A stretch of DNA of 41,352 bases from Phycisphaerae bacterium. Lineage in GTDB: Bacteria; Planctomycetota; Phycisphaerae; Tepidisphaerales; Tepidisphaeraceae. The stretch covers positions 1 through 41,352 of the forward strand of contig BPJO01000025.1 in the NCBI GenBank assembly GCA_026004655.1. The letters run 5' to 3'. Positions 24,910-34,063 of the stretch are shown one piece after another. The position numbers were made by a program, and so were the translations under genes. Position 1 is the stretch's first letter. The number at the start of each line of letters is the position of its first letter. The notes under the pieces were generated by a model that was given only the letters and a program-made list of their open reading frames with translations, was not told the DNA's origin and made no database searches.

Positions 24910-25305
24910 TTACGGCGTTTCGTCCCAAGTCTCGACAAACGGACCAGAAGTCATTCCGGTGAATGACAATCTGGAATCGGCGTTATGAGTGGCCCGCAAG
25001 GTCATATTCGAGATGACACAATTAACCTGAATCGTGCACCCGGGCGCAACCGTGAAAGTAACCGAACCCGGCTGATCCGTAATAGAATCAAAGCCCGGAG
25101 AAGTGTTTGCATCGTCATAGATAGGCTTGCCCTCTACAACGAAGCTTCCACCCTCCAAACCACCGACATATTCCTCATGGGTGCTACCAAAGCAGGTAGC
25201 GTCAATGAGCTGTTGCCGTTTGGTCAACTCAAACATGTCCGGACACAGATTATGCCCAGTCAAAAACGTGACATTAGCAGTAAGTCCTGTAGCTTTTTTA
25301 GCCAT
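24910..25305 (-). CDS. Major tail (tube) protein
   Basis: The protein has 131 residues, with a GGAG ribosome site overlapping the preceding stop. It is beta-rich, with a conserved-looking CTIQVNCVISN strand segment, and is small, as in short siphovirus tube proteins. The position after the tail terminator and before the chaperone is typical. Gene identity rests largely on order and size. Confidence 0.7.
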   Translation of the reverse strand: MAKKATGLTANVTFLTGHNLCPDMFELTKRQQLIDATCFGSTHEEYVGGLEGGSFVVEGKPIYDDANTSPGFDSITDQPGSVTFTVAPGCTIQVNCVISNMTLRATHNADSRLSFTGMTSGPFVETWDETP

Positions 25306-25712
25306 CAGATCTCCTCAATAAAAAACCTGTAAACAACTTTTCCTACATAAGTCGGCTTGTTGGTCTTTGGATCGACCCCGGCGCATTCTATGTTCTCTGA
25401 CTTTTTCAAGACTCCCTGCACATTGAACGGAAGTGATATTGCATTTGTCGAAGACTCAACGGCCAGCATTAAATCGTCCAAAACACCATATAAAACCGTC
25501 GGGTTATCAGAAAAGACGTTCAGACACACGCTAGATTCGTACTCTCGTTTGTCATTAAAGTATGTTTTGATCTCCGTGTCCTCGGAATCCATTGTAATGT
25601 ACGGGTATTCGGTGTTTTCTGGCGCTTTCCCGATCCAAGGACCGTTAACAAAACCCAGAGAAGCAGTCGAATCCTTCACTTCAACAATGTATTCAAACAG
25701 ATCCGAGATCAT
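25305..25712 (-). CDS. Tail terminator/completion protein
   Basis: The protein has 135 residues. It resembles the DUF3168-type tail completion fold: an N-terminal helix, a strand with YPYITMDSEDTEI, then short strands and helices. It overlaps its neighbours by 1-4 nt, as neck genes often do. It would cap the tail tube and join it to the head. Confidence 0.65.
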   Translation of the reverse strand: MISDLFEYIVEVKDSTASLGFVNGPWIGKAPENTEYPYITMDSEDTEIKTYFNDKREYESSVCLNVFSDNPTVLYGVLDDLMLAVESSTNAISLPFNVQGVLKKSENIECAGVDPKTNKPTYVGKVVYRFFIEEI

Positions 25713-26173
25713 ATTGATTTAATTCGGTCCAACAATTCGCTAATCAACCGGTCTCGCGTCTTTTTCATCCGGCTTTGCCCGTTGACTTTAAAAAAGTACG
25801 GCCTCGGCAAAACTTTAACCCCCCAATTGCTCCGACTCATACCAAACTCTAAGCCGGCCGGGACATTGCTATCCAAAAAAGTATCCATTAAGCGAAAACT
25901 GTATAGCCCGCTTATCACTTTACTGTTGCCAGAAAGCCGGGGTCTTTCAAAGCCAACACCCTTATGTAATTTCCCGGTATCCTTCCGCGGAGGCTCTCCG
26001 GGCTGCGATCGGATTACATTGCCCCCAATTCTTACTACAGGCACCGATATGTCTTCTTTAATATCAGCAACTGTTTTATTAAGGACCTGGTTTAAAGACT
26101 GAATACAGGCCTTTTTGACTTCTCGAGACACTTCTTCGACAACTCGATTAACTTGAGACTCCAAGCCTTTCAT
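25709..26173 (-). CDS. HK97 gp10-like neck/tail protein
   Basis: The protein has 154 residues. The N-terminal 50 residues are helical. The motif SQPGEPPRKDTGKLHKGV (near 56-73) matches the conserved loop of HK97 gp10-family proteins (SxPGxPPxxxTGxL). These sit at the head-tail joint. It overlaps neighbours on both sides by 4 nt. Confidence 0.75.
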   Translation of the reverse strand: MKGLESQVNRVVEEVSREVKKACIQSLNQVLNKTVADIKEDISVPVVRIGGNVIRSQPGEPPRKDTGKLHKGVGFERPRLSGNSKVISGLYSFRLMDTFLDSNVPAGLEFGMSRSNWGVKVLPRPYFFKVNGQSRMKKTRDRLISELLDRIKSI

Positions 26174-26496
26174 ACAACTTCCATGTCTCGGTTAATCTTG
26201 ATCGTTTTAGAGGCATGGAATCTTGAAATTGCCTCTTTGACATATTCTGGAACCCTTTTTTCAACTTCAGCAGATTCCTTTTCGCTAAGCTCCCGCACCT
26301 CAAAATTGCCTTGCGGAAACCCTTCTATATTGGCCGATTGTGCGTCTTTAACAAACTTCTTAACGGCCTCAAGCGATACATTACCCCGGTATATCTTGCT
26401 TACAGGAAAACCGTCGTTTTCAAAAGTTACACGATATACCTTTTTGCCTTTTAGAGTTTTCATGGTCTTCTTTAAATGGATGATTTCAAGGTCCAC
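26170..26496 (-). CDS. Unknown small structural-region protein
   Basis: The protein has 108 residues from a GTG that overlaps the stop of the preceding gene (TAGTG). An ATG 11 codons later (26463) is an alternative. It is charged, with a C-terminal helix (VPEYVKEAISRFHA). It lies among neck genes, but no family is recognised. Confidence 0.65.
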   Translation of the reverse strand: MDLEIIHLKKTMKTLKGKKVYRVTFENDGFPVSKIYRGNVSLEAVKKFVKDAQSANIEGFPQGNFEVRELSEKESAEVEKRVPEYVKEAISRFHASKTIKINRDMEVV

Positions 26497-26828
26497 TATA
26501 GCTGCTGTTCTAAGTAAATCGCGTAATACCTATTCCGACCGCCCATGTTCTCTATACCGTAAACCAGATAGCTTGTTCCGGCTTCGGTAATTACCTTGTC
26601 ACCGGGCGAAAATTCAATCCATCGGTCGGTATAGAGAACATGGGTCAAAGCAACACCAAATCGACTAAACAAATCAGTACGCTTTTCTCGTATTGGCTGA
26701 AGGGTACCTTTCAATCCATTGTGAAGCAATGTTTCGGAAGAAACAATAGCTCCTGCAGAATCTCTAGTTCCAGTCAGCAATTTTTTGTAATAGTCGAATC
26801 CAATATTGCACAGATCGGAAAAGGACAT
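26496..26828 (-). CDS. Head closure/stopper protein
   Basis: The protein has 110 residues. It is beta-rich and has the feature typical of head-closure proteins: a tyrosine-rich N-terminal helix, then LKGTLQPIREKRTDLFSR, and a terminal strand that runs into the tail (YYAIYLEQQL). It is in the expected place between the capsid/decoration genes and the gp10-like protein. Confidence 0.65.
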   Translation of the reverse strand: MSFSDLCNIGFDYYKKLLTGTRDSAGAIVSSETLLHNGLKGTLQPIREKRTDLFSRFGVALTHVLYTDRWIEFSPGDKVITEAGTSYLVYGIENMGGRNRYYAIYLEQQL

Positions 26829-26833
26829 ATGTG

Positions 26834-27307
26834 TTATGACAATGAGACGTTCAACGCCGGAGCAGCCTTAGGCGTCAAGTCTACCACAACCGAATAAGTC
26901 GTGTTCGTTCCAGCCGCAGTAAACTTCACGCCAAGGTAACGGTCGCCGCCATTCGTGTTTAACAATGCAGGATCAAAGTCAAACACATAAGTTAAGGCCT
27001 TGTTAACACCGGCACTGGCAGCCACCGAAGAACCGGGGGTCAGCTCGGTAAAAACGTCGGAAGCCAAAGAGTCGGTATTTGCGATTCCAGACAAAAACGC
27101 GACCGGATGCTCATCACTGCCGGTTCCGTCCGAGCTAGCCACAAACTGCAAAGTGGGAGCGGTAACCGAAGCACCACCGTTTAAAGCGGTGACAATCACC
27201 CGCGCCCAGGTCGCGTTCGCTAAATTAACTCTCCGGCTTACCTCGTTCAGGGTTGGCGTTTTCGGCCCGTAAACATTAGTGGTTTTAGTATCGTAAACAG
27301 TAGACAT
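26834..27307 (-). CDS. Probable capsid decoration or small head protein
   Basis: The protein has 157 residues, with AAGGA before the ATG. It is Ala/Thr/Ser/Val-rich and beta-rich (VTALNGGASVTAPTLQFVAS) with no Cys. It follows the major capsid gene by 20 nt. Such small, beta-rich proteins next to the capsid gene are often decoration or cement proteins. I do not recognise the exact family. Confidence 0.55.
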   Translation of the reverse strand: MSTVYDTKTTNVYGPKTPTLNEVSRRVNLANATWARVIVTALNGGASVTAPTLQFVASSDGTGSDEHPVAFLSGIANTDSLASDVFTELTPGSSVAASAGVNKALTYVFDFDPALLNTNGGDRYLGVKFTAAGTNTTYSVVVDLTPKAAPALNVSLS

Positions 27308-27326
27308 GTTTTTAATTTCCTTTCAA

Positions 27327-28559
27327 TTATCGAGTCTGCAAGGTGACGATCGAAGACCGGGTGACGTTGCCTTTATAGGGCTTAATCACTTGGTCATGAT
27401 CTGGCTTGCCATCAATTTCAAAGATAAACCGGAACGCCGACTCGGCCACATCGAACTTAAAGTGAATAGACATCTCCGGACCCTGACCAGTCTTAGTGGC
27501 AACTAAGTAGTGCTGCGGATCCCACAAGATAATATCACCCTCGGTCCCCAGCGACTCCGCATACTCAACGAAGATCACAGGCCGACCAAAGATAGTGTTA
27601 GTCTCTGGATTGTACACCGGCGGTGTGTCCGCAGATTCCAAAGAGGTACCATCCAGCTTAATCACGTTACGTGACATGCGGTACAACGCCGATTCGATGT
27701 CTTGGTTGGCAAGCCAAACCGCAGTACCACGGAAAGCAGCCGGAATGCGAGCCCACATCTTTACCAGATTGGCTTCGTTGAGAGTACCTGCCGCTTGGCC
27801 GGTCTCTTTGTTGACGGTGATTTTTGCCGAATGGTTCTTGATGCCAATAGGCTTACCTACGCCGTCTCCATTCACGATCGCATCACCAATCGTGAAATTG
27901 ACGGCCTGCTGTAACGATTGGGTCAAAAACGCACCCAAAGCGATCGGGGCATTTCGAAGTGACTTGTCAGTTGCGTAAGCCATCGAGTAAAGCTCGTTCG
28001 GTCGCAAAGTGATCTGACGAAGTTTAGGCCTCGTACCAACCATCTGCTCGGCTTCCGATTTCCAGTATGCCTTTACTCCGCCTCGAATAGCTCCAGTGCT
28101 CCGATCAAGATCGTCTACGTAATTCAACGTAATGCTTTCTTGCGACGGATCGATCGGAATCTGTCGGGTAAGACTAATCAGATTGTCTGGAGCGGGCTGC
28201 ACTTCGCTAAGCCCTGGCGAAAATCCGGGCGGGAACAAGAACCCTACCGAAGGATCGTAACCCTGAGAAACACCGGTCGGAGTTCCGGGGCCTTTGGTCA
28301 AGATTTTCAGACGCTCATCCCAATTCTCAAAAGAGCAACTGGGGTCGCTAGCCTTCATGACGGCGATAGCGTATTCGCCAACAGACTTAAACCCAAATTT
28401 CGGGTCGTCTAATCGGTTGTCCTTGATCACCTGAATATCCGCCTTCAGCTCTTTTACCTTCCTAGACAGCTCGTCAACAGACGACTTGTCGGCAAACTTC
28501 TTATCCAGAGCCTCGATAGACTCTGCGATTTTAGTGACAGATTTTTCTAAATCTTCCAT
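27327..28559 (-). CDS. Major capsid protein, HK97 fold
   Basis: The protein has 410 residues, with AAGGAT before the ATG. The first 50 residues form a coiled coil (LDKKFADKSSVDELSRKVKE) like the delta scaffold domain that the prohead protease removes. The rest fits the HK97 family (PF05065): RQITLRPNELYSMAYATDKSL, then FTIGDAIVNGDGVGKPIGI, and the C-terminal FGRPVIFVEYAESLG and AFRFIFEID segments. It follows the protease gene, so order also agrees. Confidence 0.92.
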   Translation of the reverse strand: MEDLEKSVTKIAESIEALDKKFADKSSVDELSRKVKELKADIQVIKDNRLDDPKFGFKSVGEYAIAVMKASDPSCSFENWDERLKILTKGPGTPTGVSQGYDPSVGFLFPPGFSPGLSEVQPAPDNLISLTRQIPIDPSQESITLNYVDDLDRSTGAIRGGVKAYWKSEAEQMVGTRPKLRQITLRPNELYSMAYATDKSLRNAPIALGAFLTQSLQQAVNFTIGDAIVNGDGVGKPIGIKNHSAKITVNKETGQAAGTLNEANLVKMWARIPAAFRGTAVWLANQDIESALYRMSRNVIKLDGTSLESADTPPVYNPETNTIFGRPVIFVEYAESLGTEGDIILWDPQHYLVATKTGQGPEMSIHFKFDVAESAFRFIFEIDGKPDHDQVIKPYKGNVTRSSIVTLQTR

Positions 28560-28564
28560 AAGTT

Positions 28565-29353
28565 TTATCCTTTTATCAACTTTTCCAAAGAAACAGACAG
28601 CTTTTGAAGCTCTTTCACGATTTCGTCCTTCTTGGCATTCTTGTCGGCTTCCGGCTTTTTTTGGCTGCGATGCACAACCGGATTCAACATCGCAACAATT
28701 GCCGCCTCGATGTCCTGAACAACGGAACCCGTAAAAGTCTTCACCATATCCGATAACTCGTCCACACTCTTTTGCAGCGAAGAAATCCGCTCTTCCAATA
28801 AAGCGATCTCGTCCACATCCCCCAATTCGTTTTTCAGGGTCTTAATATAAGTCGCATATTTGTTCGCAGGCATTGGGGCCGCCGATATCTCAAAAAGCCT
28901 GGACTTTAAAATGTCGTATCCCTTATTCCCACGCTTCTTGTAGTCGTCTACAACAATGCCAACACTGAAAGAGTCCAAAGTCCCGCTGCGGTATAGTCCA
29001 CGCATCTTGCGGGCGTACGCCGTTATCCCCTCGTCGTCTTTCGCGTACTCAGCAACAAAGATTTTTGCGGGGTATGTTTTCCCCTCGATCTCTCGGGTTG
29101 CGTCAAACACATCAACCACGGTGCCCATAATCGCAGGCAATTGGTCCGGGGTCGTCATATTGTACTTGTGCGGAGTGCCGAAAACCTTAATTCGACCCCC
29201 GGCGGGCGGCTCTAACGACATACCGGCCACACGGATAATATCACCCTCGGAATCCTCGTGCTCGACCGTGGCATAACCTTTGAAAACGTCGTCACTTGAC
29301 AATGATTGCCGTTCCACAGGTAATGTTTTAAGTGTTTTCAACAATTCCGTCAT
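28565..29353 (-). CDS. HK97-type prohead protease
   Basis: The protein has 262 residues. It matches PF04586 (U35): FKGYATVEHEDSEGD at residues 24-38, TPHKY with a candidate catalytic His, SGTLDSFSVGIVV with the candidate Ser, and FEISAAPMPANKYA at the C-terminal edge of the domain. It cleaves the capsid delta domain during maturation. Residues 170-262 are a helical tail, possibly scaffold-like. It overlaps the portal by 26 nt. Confidence 0.9.
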   Translation of the reverse strand: MTELLKTLKTLPVERQSLSSDDVFKGYATVEHEDSEGDIIRVAGMSLEPPAGGRIKVFGTPHKYNMTTPDQLPAIMGTVVDVFDATREIEGKTYPAKIFVAEYAKDDEGITAYARKMRGLYRSGTLDSFSVGIVVDDYKKRGNKGYDILKSRLFEISAAPMPANKYATYIKTLKNELGDVDEIALLEERISSLQKSVDELSDMVKTFTGSVVQDIEAAIVAMLNPVVHRSQKKPEADKNAKKDEIVKELQKLSVSLEKLIKG

Positions 29354-31088
29354 TTTTGATATCTACCCTTCGTAAATATGAAGATAATGATTGGACAAAA
29401 TCTTCCTTGTTATTAGACTTCCGATATTCGTTTCGGATGTGTCTGGCAAGCACCCTACCGCCAACACTATCGCCCAAGATCTCGTTAACAAGCTTATCAG
29501 CTTTCTTCAGGTCCAGAGGATCACCGGTTTCGTGACACTTTTTCGCCAGTATCACTAAAGCCCTCTTCAGCCTTTTCTTCTTCCGATTAGACAAATCGGC
29601 TTCTGCAACGACCGACTTCGTTTTGTCCTCTGAATCAGATTCCTCGGTCTCTGACGCGGCCGATCCGTCCGGCTTTACGGAGTTGAGTTCTTGCTTGGCC
29701 TGCATTTCCGCAGAAAATAATTCCGCATTAAACTGCGGATTACTGATGCATATCTTGTTCCGATCGACCCAGATTTCGTCCCTCTCCTTGCGATACGGAA
29801 GCTCAATCCCGAAATAATTCAACGCCTCGTTGGCCGAAGCGTCTGCCGTTTCGCGGAATGCCTTGGCCGAAGCCAACATACCAGTCTTGATCTCGGCCAT
29901 AATAGGCAAGGTATCGGTATCCAAGACGACAAAATAACGACTACCCTGACGCTCGTAAAAATACTGCTCCAGCTTGCTATCAATGTACTTCGTCTTTCCC
30001 GAATCATTCAAAACGATCTCATCATCCGAATAATCCGAAAAGTGGACATCGATCAACTGAGTCTGAATCATGTCACTTATCAAATCTGCGATCGGCTGGA
30101 TTGTAGACTGCATGAACATCTTACGTTCTTCGGTCGCAGTGTCGAACCTCGTCTTACTAAGGAAGAAAGCCTCAATAGCCGGCACGCGATACAGCCTAGC
30201 AATCGCTTCGTCAGTCTTATCGAATAAGTCGACAAACCAACCAGTTTCATGATTAGATGATAGTTTTTCAATTGAGATCTCCTTTCCAGAGACGACCATT
30301 ACTTTATGAGAATTACCAGACGCATTGCTGAACTCTGACTTGTATCTCGATTCGAACTCTTCGCGTTGTCGGCGAGACACCCCGGCACCAAGATTTACAA
30401 TATGTGACGGTATGCCACCATTGGCAAAATGATCCTTATTGTATTTCCACGCCCCATGTCCAGTGTTCACCGCAGTAGAACCGGTTACAAGCGGAGAAAG
30501 ACCCCTTACAGGGTCTATCGGATTCCACATTCTTTCAAACAATATCCAGTCGCGACGAATGTATTCCGTCTTGCCGTCATGCCACATGTACTGCCATTGA
30601 ATCACGTCGTTTATGTTGTTGGGTATCGCTGGCCGATAAACAGAAAGCCTCGAAGGATCTAAATCAATCAATCGGTCTGGATAACCATCTTCTCCAACAC
30701 CAACATAAACCGCCATCTCGCCCAAGACATTCCACCAAGTCACTAGCGAATTAAGCAGAGTCCGCATAGTCATCCGGGGCGAAGGGCGGCGCAAAAGATT
30801 GTAAAGACGGCCTCCAACAACTTCCATCCCGTCGGTGTTGTATATTCTTATTTTACATAGGCTTACGTTTCTTGCAATGGCATTGTTGCACGCGTTTACG
30901 CAAACAGATAACTCATACATCTGCTTGGGCGTCAAGTCCTTGAAAGTGTTCTGGAAAGCCCTAAAAGTCATTGGTGAAACAGGCTCGGATTCAGAAAACC
31001 CCGAGTCGCCCCACAAGCCGTCTGTGACAGACTTCTGTTTCACGCTTTTGCGGCTTCCAAAGATCGAATCAAAGAACTTTTTAATCAT
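29328..31088 (-). CDS. Portal protein, HK97-like
   Basis: The protein has 586 residues, longer than the usual 400-450, because residues 440-586 form an extra acidic/basic tail (SAASETEESDSEDK, then SNRKKKRLKRALVILAKK). The core fits PF04860, with LYNLLRRPSPRMT, ALYRVPAIEAFFL-like and YFYERQGSRYFVVLD elements. It forms the dodecameric DNA gate at one capsid vertex. It lies between the terminase and the protease. Confidence 0.9.
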   Translation of the reverse strand: MIKKFFDSIFGSRKSVKQKSVTDGLWGDSGFSESEPVSPMTFRAFQNTFKDLTPKQMYELSVCVNACNNAIARNVSLCKIRIYNTDGMEVVGGRLYNLLRRPSPRMTMRTLLNSLVTWWNVLGEMAVYVGVGEDGYPDRLIDLDPSRLSVYRPAIPNNINDVIQWQYMWHDGKTEYIRRDWILFERMWNPIDPVRGLSPLVTGSTAVNTGHGAWKYNKDHFANGGIPSHIVNLGAGVSRRQREEFESRYKSEFSNASGNSHKVMVVSGKEISIEKLSSNHETGWFVDLFDKTDEAIARLYRVPAIEAFFLSKTRFDTATEERKMFMQSTIQPIADLISDMIQTQLIDVHFSDYSDDEIVLNDSGKTKYIDSKLEQYFYERQGSRYFVVLDTDTLPIMAEIKTGMLASAKAFRETADASANEALNYFGIELPYRKERDEIWVDRNKICISNPQFNAELFSAEMQAKQELNSVKPDGSAASETEESDSEDKTKSVVAEADLSNRKKKRLKRALVILAKKCHETGDPLDLKKADKLVNEILGDSVGGRVLARHIRNEYRKSNNKEDFVQSLSSYLRRVDIKNDGIVENT

Positions 31089-31091
31089 GGC

Positions 31092-32549
31092 TCAATCTCG
31101 AACAATTGCGACACCATCGACTTCTACGGAACCAGCGTAGTAATCCTCAAACTCCGACTCGGCAGCATACAGCGACAACCCGAGAGCCCAAAAGAAGTCA
31201 CCGTGAGAATCTTTTGTTCGTCCGTCATAAGTCACTCTTTGAGACTTCGGGTTTACAGACCGCTTAACACAAGTGACATCCGCTTTTACGAATTGGTCAG
31301 GATGAAGGGAAACCCGCTTCTGATGCGTAAATAGCTTAACCAACTCGGCTATATGCTGCTTGTTCGTACTAGAAAAGGCCAAAGGTTCAACGATATCCCC
31401 CAACTCGTCTTGCAATGCGTCCGAAAGGCCACGGCCAATAGAGCCCATGTCTATTACCACTTTTGTTATCATCGGGTGCGTCAAATTGCGTCTAATCCGG
31501 TCAAACTGATCCGGTATGGACATGTTTGTCATCCAGTCAACACACACCGTCCTGTAAACCCTGGATTCAGAGTGTATGGCTGTTGGATCATAACCACGCT
31601 CGATAACCCAAACAACCGTGTAGTCTTTCACACGACCACAATCTATTCCAACAAACAATTCGCCGAGACGTGTATCGTCCGGTGGCATCACGTTAGGAAT
31701 CTCAAGAGGCCGACCTTCGTATTTCAAGATGAGCTGATCGTAAAGGTCTGGATACACCACGGAAGCGCTCGATGCCGGAACGCACATGTATTCCTGCAAG
31801 AAATCAGCTTCGGATAAACAGGAATTTCGCACGAAATCGATAAAAGCTCTATTACAAGCCTCCAAGCCAGCTTCGGTCCCGTCCAGCAGCTCTTTGTGCT
31901 TGCCTTCTATTGTCAAAGCAAAACCGTCGCGACACGCATCTTCTATCGTGATCCTATGATGAGAATATTCGTTCTCTTTGGCTTCGGCCCCTCGACATAA
32001 TCTGTAAAAGGTGGTCTCCATCCCATTATGCGACGAAACCAAAGTCATTTGCGTATCAGGATCACGAATAATCAGAGGCTGAGCCGCTTTTATCAATTCG
32101 TCAGGGTCGTCACTAAAAGCAATCTCATCGAGAAGAACTTCATGACGACGACCACGAAAAGATTTTGGGTCTGACGATATTGCGAAAATCCTCGACCCGT
32201 TTTTAAACCTGGCGGTGTCTAAAGTCCATTCCGAAACGGGGATGGCCTCATAACCACAAGCCTGATTGATCGCCTCGGAAAAATCACGACAATATTTAAT
32301 AAACTCCAACCCCATCTTGTAGTCGGCCGAAGAGACGTTCAAGTCAAGCTCTCTGGAGCCTACACACCGCTTCAATACAGCCTCCAAAGCCAACGCCCAA
32401 GTTATTCCAACACGGCGGGATTTCTCGACTATCCTAAGCTTGCTCCGGTCCTGTATCAGCTTCACTTGATACGGGAGAAGGCAATTCTCGAACAGGCTCT
32501 GGCAAACTTCGTCGATCGCCTTTATCTTCTTGTTTTGGTGGTTCGACAT
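31092..32549 (-). CDS. Terminase large subunit
   Basis: The protein has 485 residues from ATG 32549. TTG 32555 is an alternative. The adaptor LLPYQVKLIQ and Walker A-like EKSRRVGIT lie at residues 26-53. Walker B is VLLDEIAF, and the coupling motif is LVSSHNG. The nuclease domain carries FVGIDCGRVKD, VVIDMGSIGRG and DSHGDFFWALGLSL, with metal-binding Asp residues. It resembles the Terminase_6/Mu gp28 group. It cuts and pumps DNA into proheads. The start overlaps the end of the small subunit by about 116 nt in another frame. Confidence 0.92.
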   Translation of the reverse strand: MSNHQNKKIKAIDEVCQSLFENCLLPYQVKLIQDRSKLRIVEKSRRVGITWALALEAVLKRCVGSRELDLNVSSADYKMGLEFIKYCRDFSEAINQACGYEAIPVSEWTLDTARFKNGSRIFAISSDPKSFRGRRHEVLLDEIAFSDDPDELIKAAQPLIIRDPDTQMTLVSSHNGMETTFYRLCRGAEAKENEYSHHRITIEDACRDGFALTIEGKHKELLDGTEAGLEACNRAFIDFVRNSCLSEADFLQEYMCVPASSASVVYPDLYDQLILKYEGRPLEIPNVMPPDDTRLGELFVGIDCGRVKDYTVVWVIERGYDPTAIHSESRVYRTVCVDWMTNMSIPDQFDRIRRNLTHPMITKVVIDMGSIGRGLSDALQDELGDIVEPLAFSSTNKQHIAELVKLFTHQKRVSLHPDQFVKADVTCVKRSVNPKSQRVTYDGRTKDSHGDFFWALGLSLYAAESEFEDYYAGSVEVDGVAIVRD

Positions 32550-33000
32550 CTCCAAGTTCTTTTTCTTTAATAACGTTTATCTGTATCGGCTTAATGCCCA
32601 AGCGAACCCTGGCATAATCAATTTCCCGCTGCTGCGATTCCAATACAAGCGTTATATTGTTCTCCGGCTTCTTTTTGTCCAAAATCCTATTGGGTGTGGC
32701 CATATTCATAAACCAAGACCAATATTTATGATGGTGGGGATGGTTCACCATCTCCGGATCGGACGCGATCGTAAAGCCAAGATCAACCATCTGCGCAAAC
32801 CGCTCCGCCGATAGCTTGTTTGCGAAAAACCGGCCTAGCCATTTCTCGGCCCGTTTCTGGCATTTTCGATAATATTTCCAAGACTTCGGATTCATCACAT
32901 GCGGAGTACGGCGTAATACCGCCGGCGAACGCTCAAACAAGGGCTCGCTTTTAACTTTCTTCAATAATTCATCAGTTTTTTCAAGGTTACCAGCCGACAT
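32434..33000 (-). CDS. Putative terminase small subunit
   Basis: The protein has 188 residues. It is helical, with a basic N-terminal half (WKYYRKCQKRAEKWLGRFF), a His-rich loop (VNHPHHHKYWSWF) and a Pro/Glu-rich tail. It lies directly before the large subunit, which supports the small-subunit role. No clear DNA-binding motif is visible. The tail shares 116 nt with the start of the large subunit, so that DNA codes in two frames. Confidence 0.6.
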   Translation of the reverse strand: MSAGNLEKTDELLKKVKSEPLFERSPAVLRRTPHVMNPKSWKYYRKCQKRAEKWLGRFFANKLSAERFAQMVDLGFTIASDPEMVNHPHHHKYWSWFMNMATPNRILDKKKPENNITLVLESQQREIDYARVRLGIKPIQINVIKEKELGDVEPPKQEDKGDRRSLPEPVRELPSPVSSEADTGPEQA

Positions 33001-34063
33001 TCAAATACGGTTTCAATAAAGTATAAACACCTTCAGGCAGGAACTCATCCCGGTCTCCCAAGTCGTGGAGTTTATAGCTGTAGTCGCCGATCTTCTCGCT
33101 CTCGAGAACGCCAGAGTGATCTTTTTTGTCCATCAAATATTTTACAAATAAAATGGTAGCAAGCTTCACATCGGCCGGCGGTTCGTCCTCGCCAGCAACA
33201 TAAATCGCATGCAGACCACGACTAATGCGATCGGTCCAGTACCTGACTACGCCTTTCTCTGGGTTTTCTACAGCAGCCGGCAAAAACTTCACATAAGCAA
33301 AAATAGAAGAAACAACACCAAGCTGCGTAGGCAAAAACCCAGCCGGAAAATCACCATTCACCAACAGACTAGACCGGAAAGATCCTATGCCGTTAATCCA
33401 ATTAGAGATGTCTAAAACCGTATTAAAGGCGGACAAAGGCGAAGAAACTTCTTGAACAACTCCATTGACATAAGATCGCAAGGTCAAAGACCCAGAACTT
33501 AAATTAACAACAACCGGCATTCCGGAATCGTGCTTTATCGAAACGACCGAACGCGGATCCGTAGCCATTCGGATAATCATCTGGACCGGCTTATTCCGTA
33601 ACATGACCTGCTGATTGTCATACGACGCCCAGTTAAAATACTGCTCGTCATGAGTAGAAGACGAAAATCTGTAGTCCGTATAGTGATTGATCACTTCCGA
33701 AGCCGCAGATATGAGCAAACGAAGCATTTCGTCCTGCGAAGTGCCAGTTATTCCAAGCGATGACTTGACATCGTCCAAGCTAACCAAGTCAGAGGCCGAC
33801 AAATAACGTTTTTCGGAAGAAGTCGAAATCTCACTGCCGCCAACCTGCAGCTTCCAAGTCGCCCGATAAGTGGCTCCGTGAGCGGTCGCAGAAAATACAT
33901 AAGTGTAAACACCAACCGACGGATTATTAACCCCGGTAGAAGTCTCGGAAACAATTTCTACCTCGGTACCGTCAGAAAGCACACGGACGATCCTAATCGT
34001 CGGCGTCGTGTCGGCGTTTGTCAAAACGCCGTCAACCTTCAGTTCTCTTTCAAAAGTAATCAT
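32987..34063 (-). CDS. Head-tail connector with an N-terminal beta domain
   Basis: The protein has 358 residues. Residues 1-88 are beta-rich and Ig-like. Residues 90-170 contain SLDDVKSSLGITGTSQDEML and LISAASEVINHYTDYRF, the helical signature of gp6-like connectors (PF05135). The rest is mixed. A connector ahead of the terminase genes, fused to an Ig-like domain, is an uncommon arrangement. It overlaps the fibre gene by 4 nt and the small terminase by 14. Confidence 0.75.
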   Translation of the reverse strand: MITFERELKVDGVLTNADTTPTIRIVRVLSDGTEVEIVSETSTGVNNPSVGVYTYVFSATAHGATYRATWKLQVGGSEISTSSEKRYLSASDLVSLDDVKSSLGITGTSQDEMLRLLISAASEVINHYTDYRFSSSTHDEQYFNWASYDNQQVMLRNKPVQMIIRMATDPRSVVSIKHDSGMPVVVNLSSGSLTLRSYVNGVVQEVSSPLSAFNTVLDISNWINGIGSFRSSLLVNGDFPAGFLPTQLGVVSSIFAYVKFLPAAVENPEKGVVRYWTDRISRGLHAIYVAGEDEPPADVKLATILFVKYLMDKKDHSGVLESEKIGDYSYKLHDLGDRDEFLPEGVYTLLKPYLNVGW

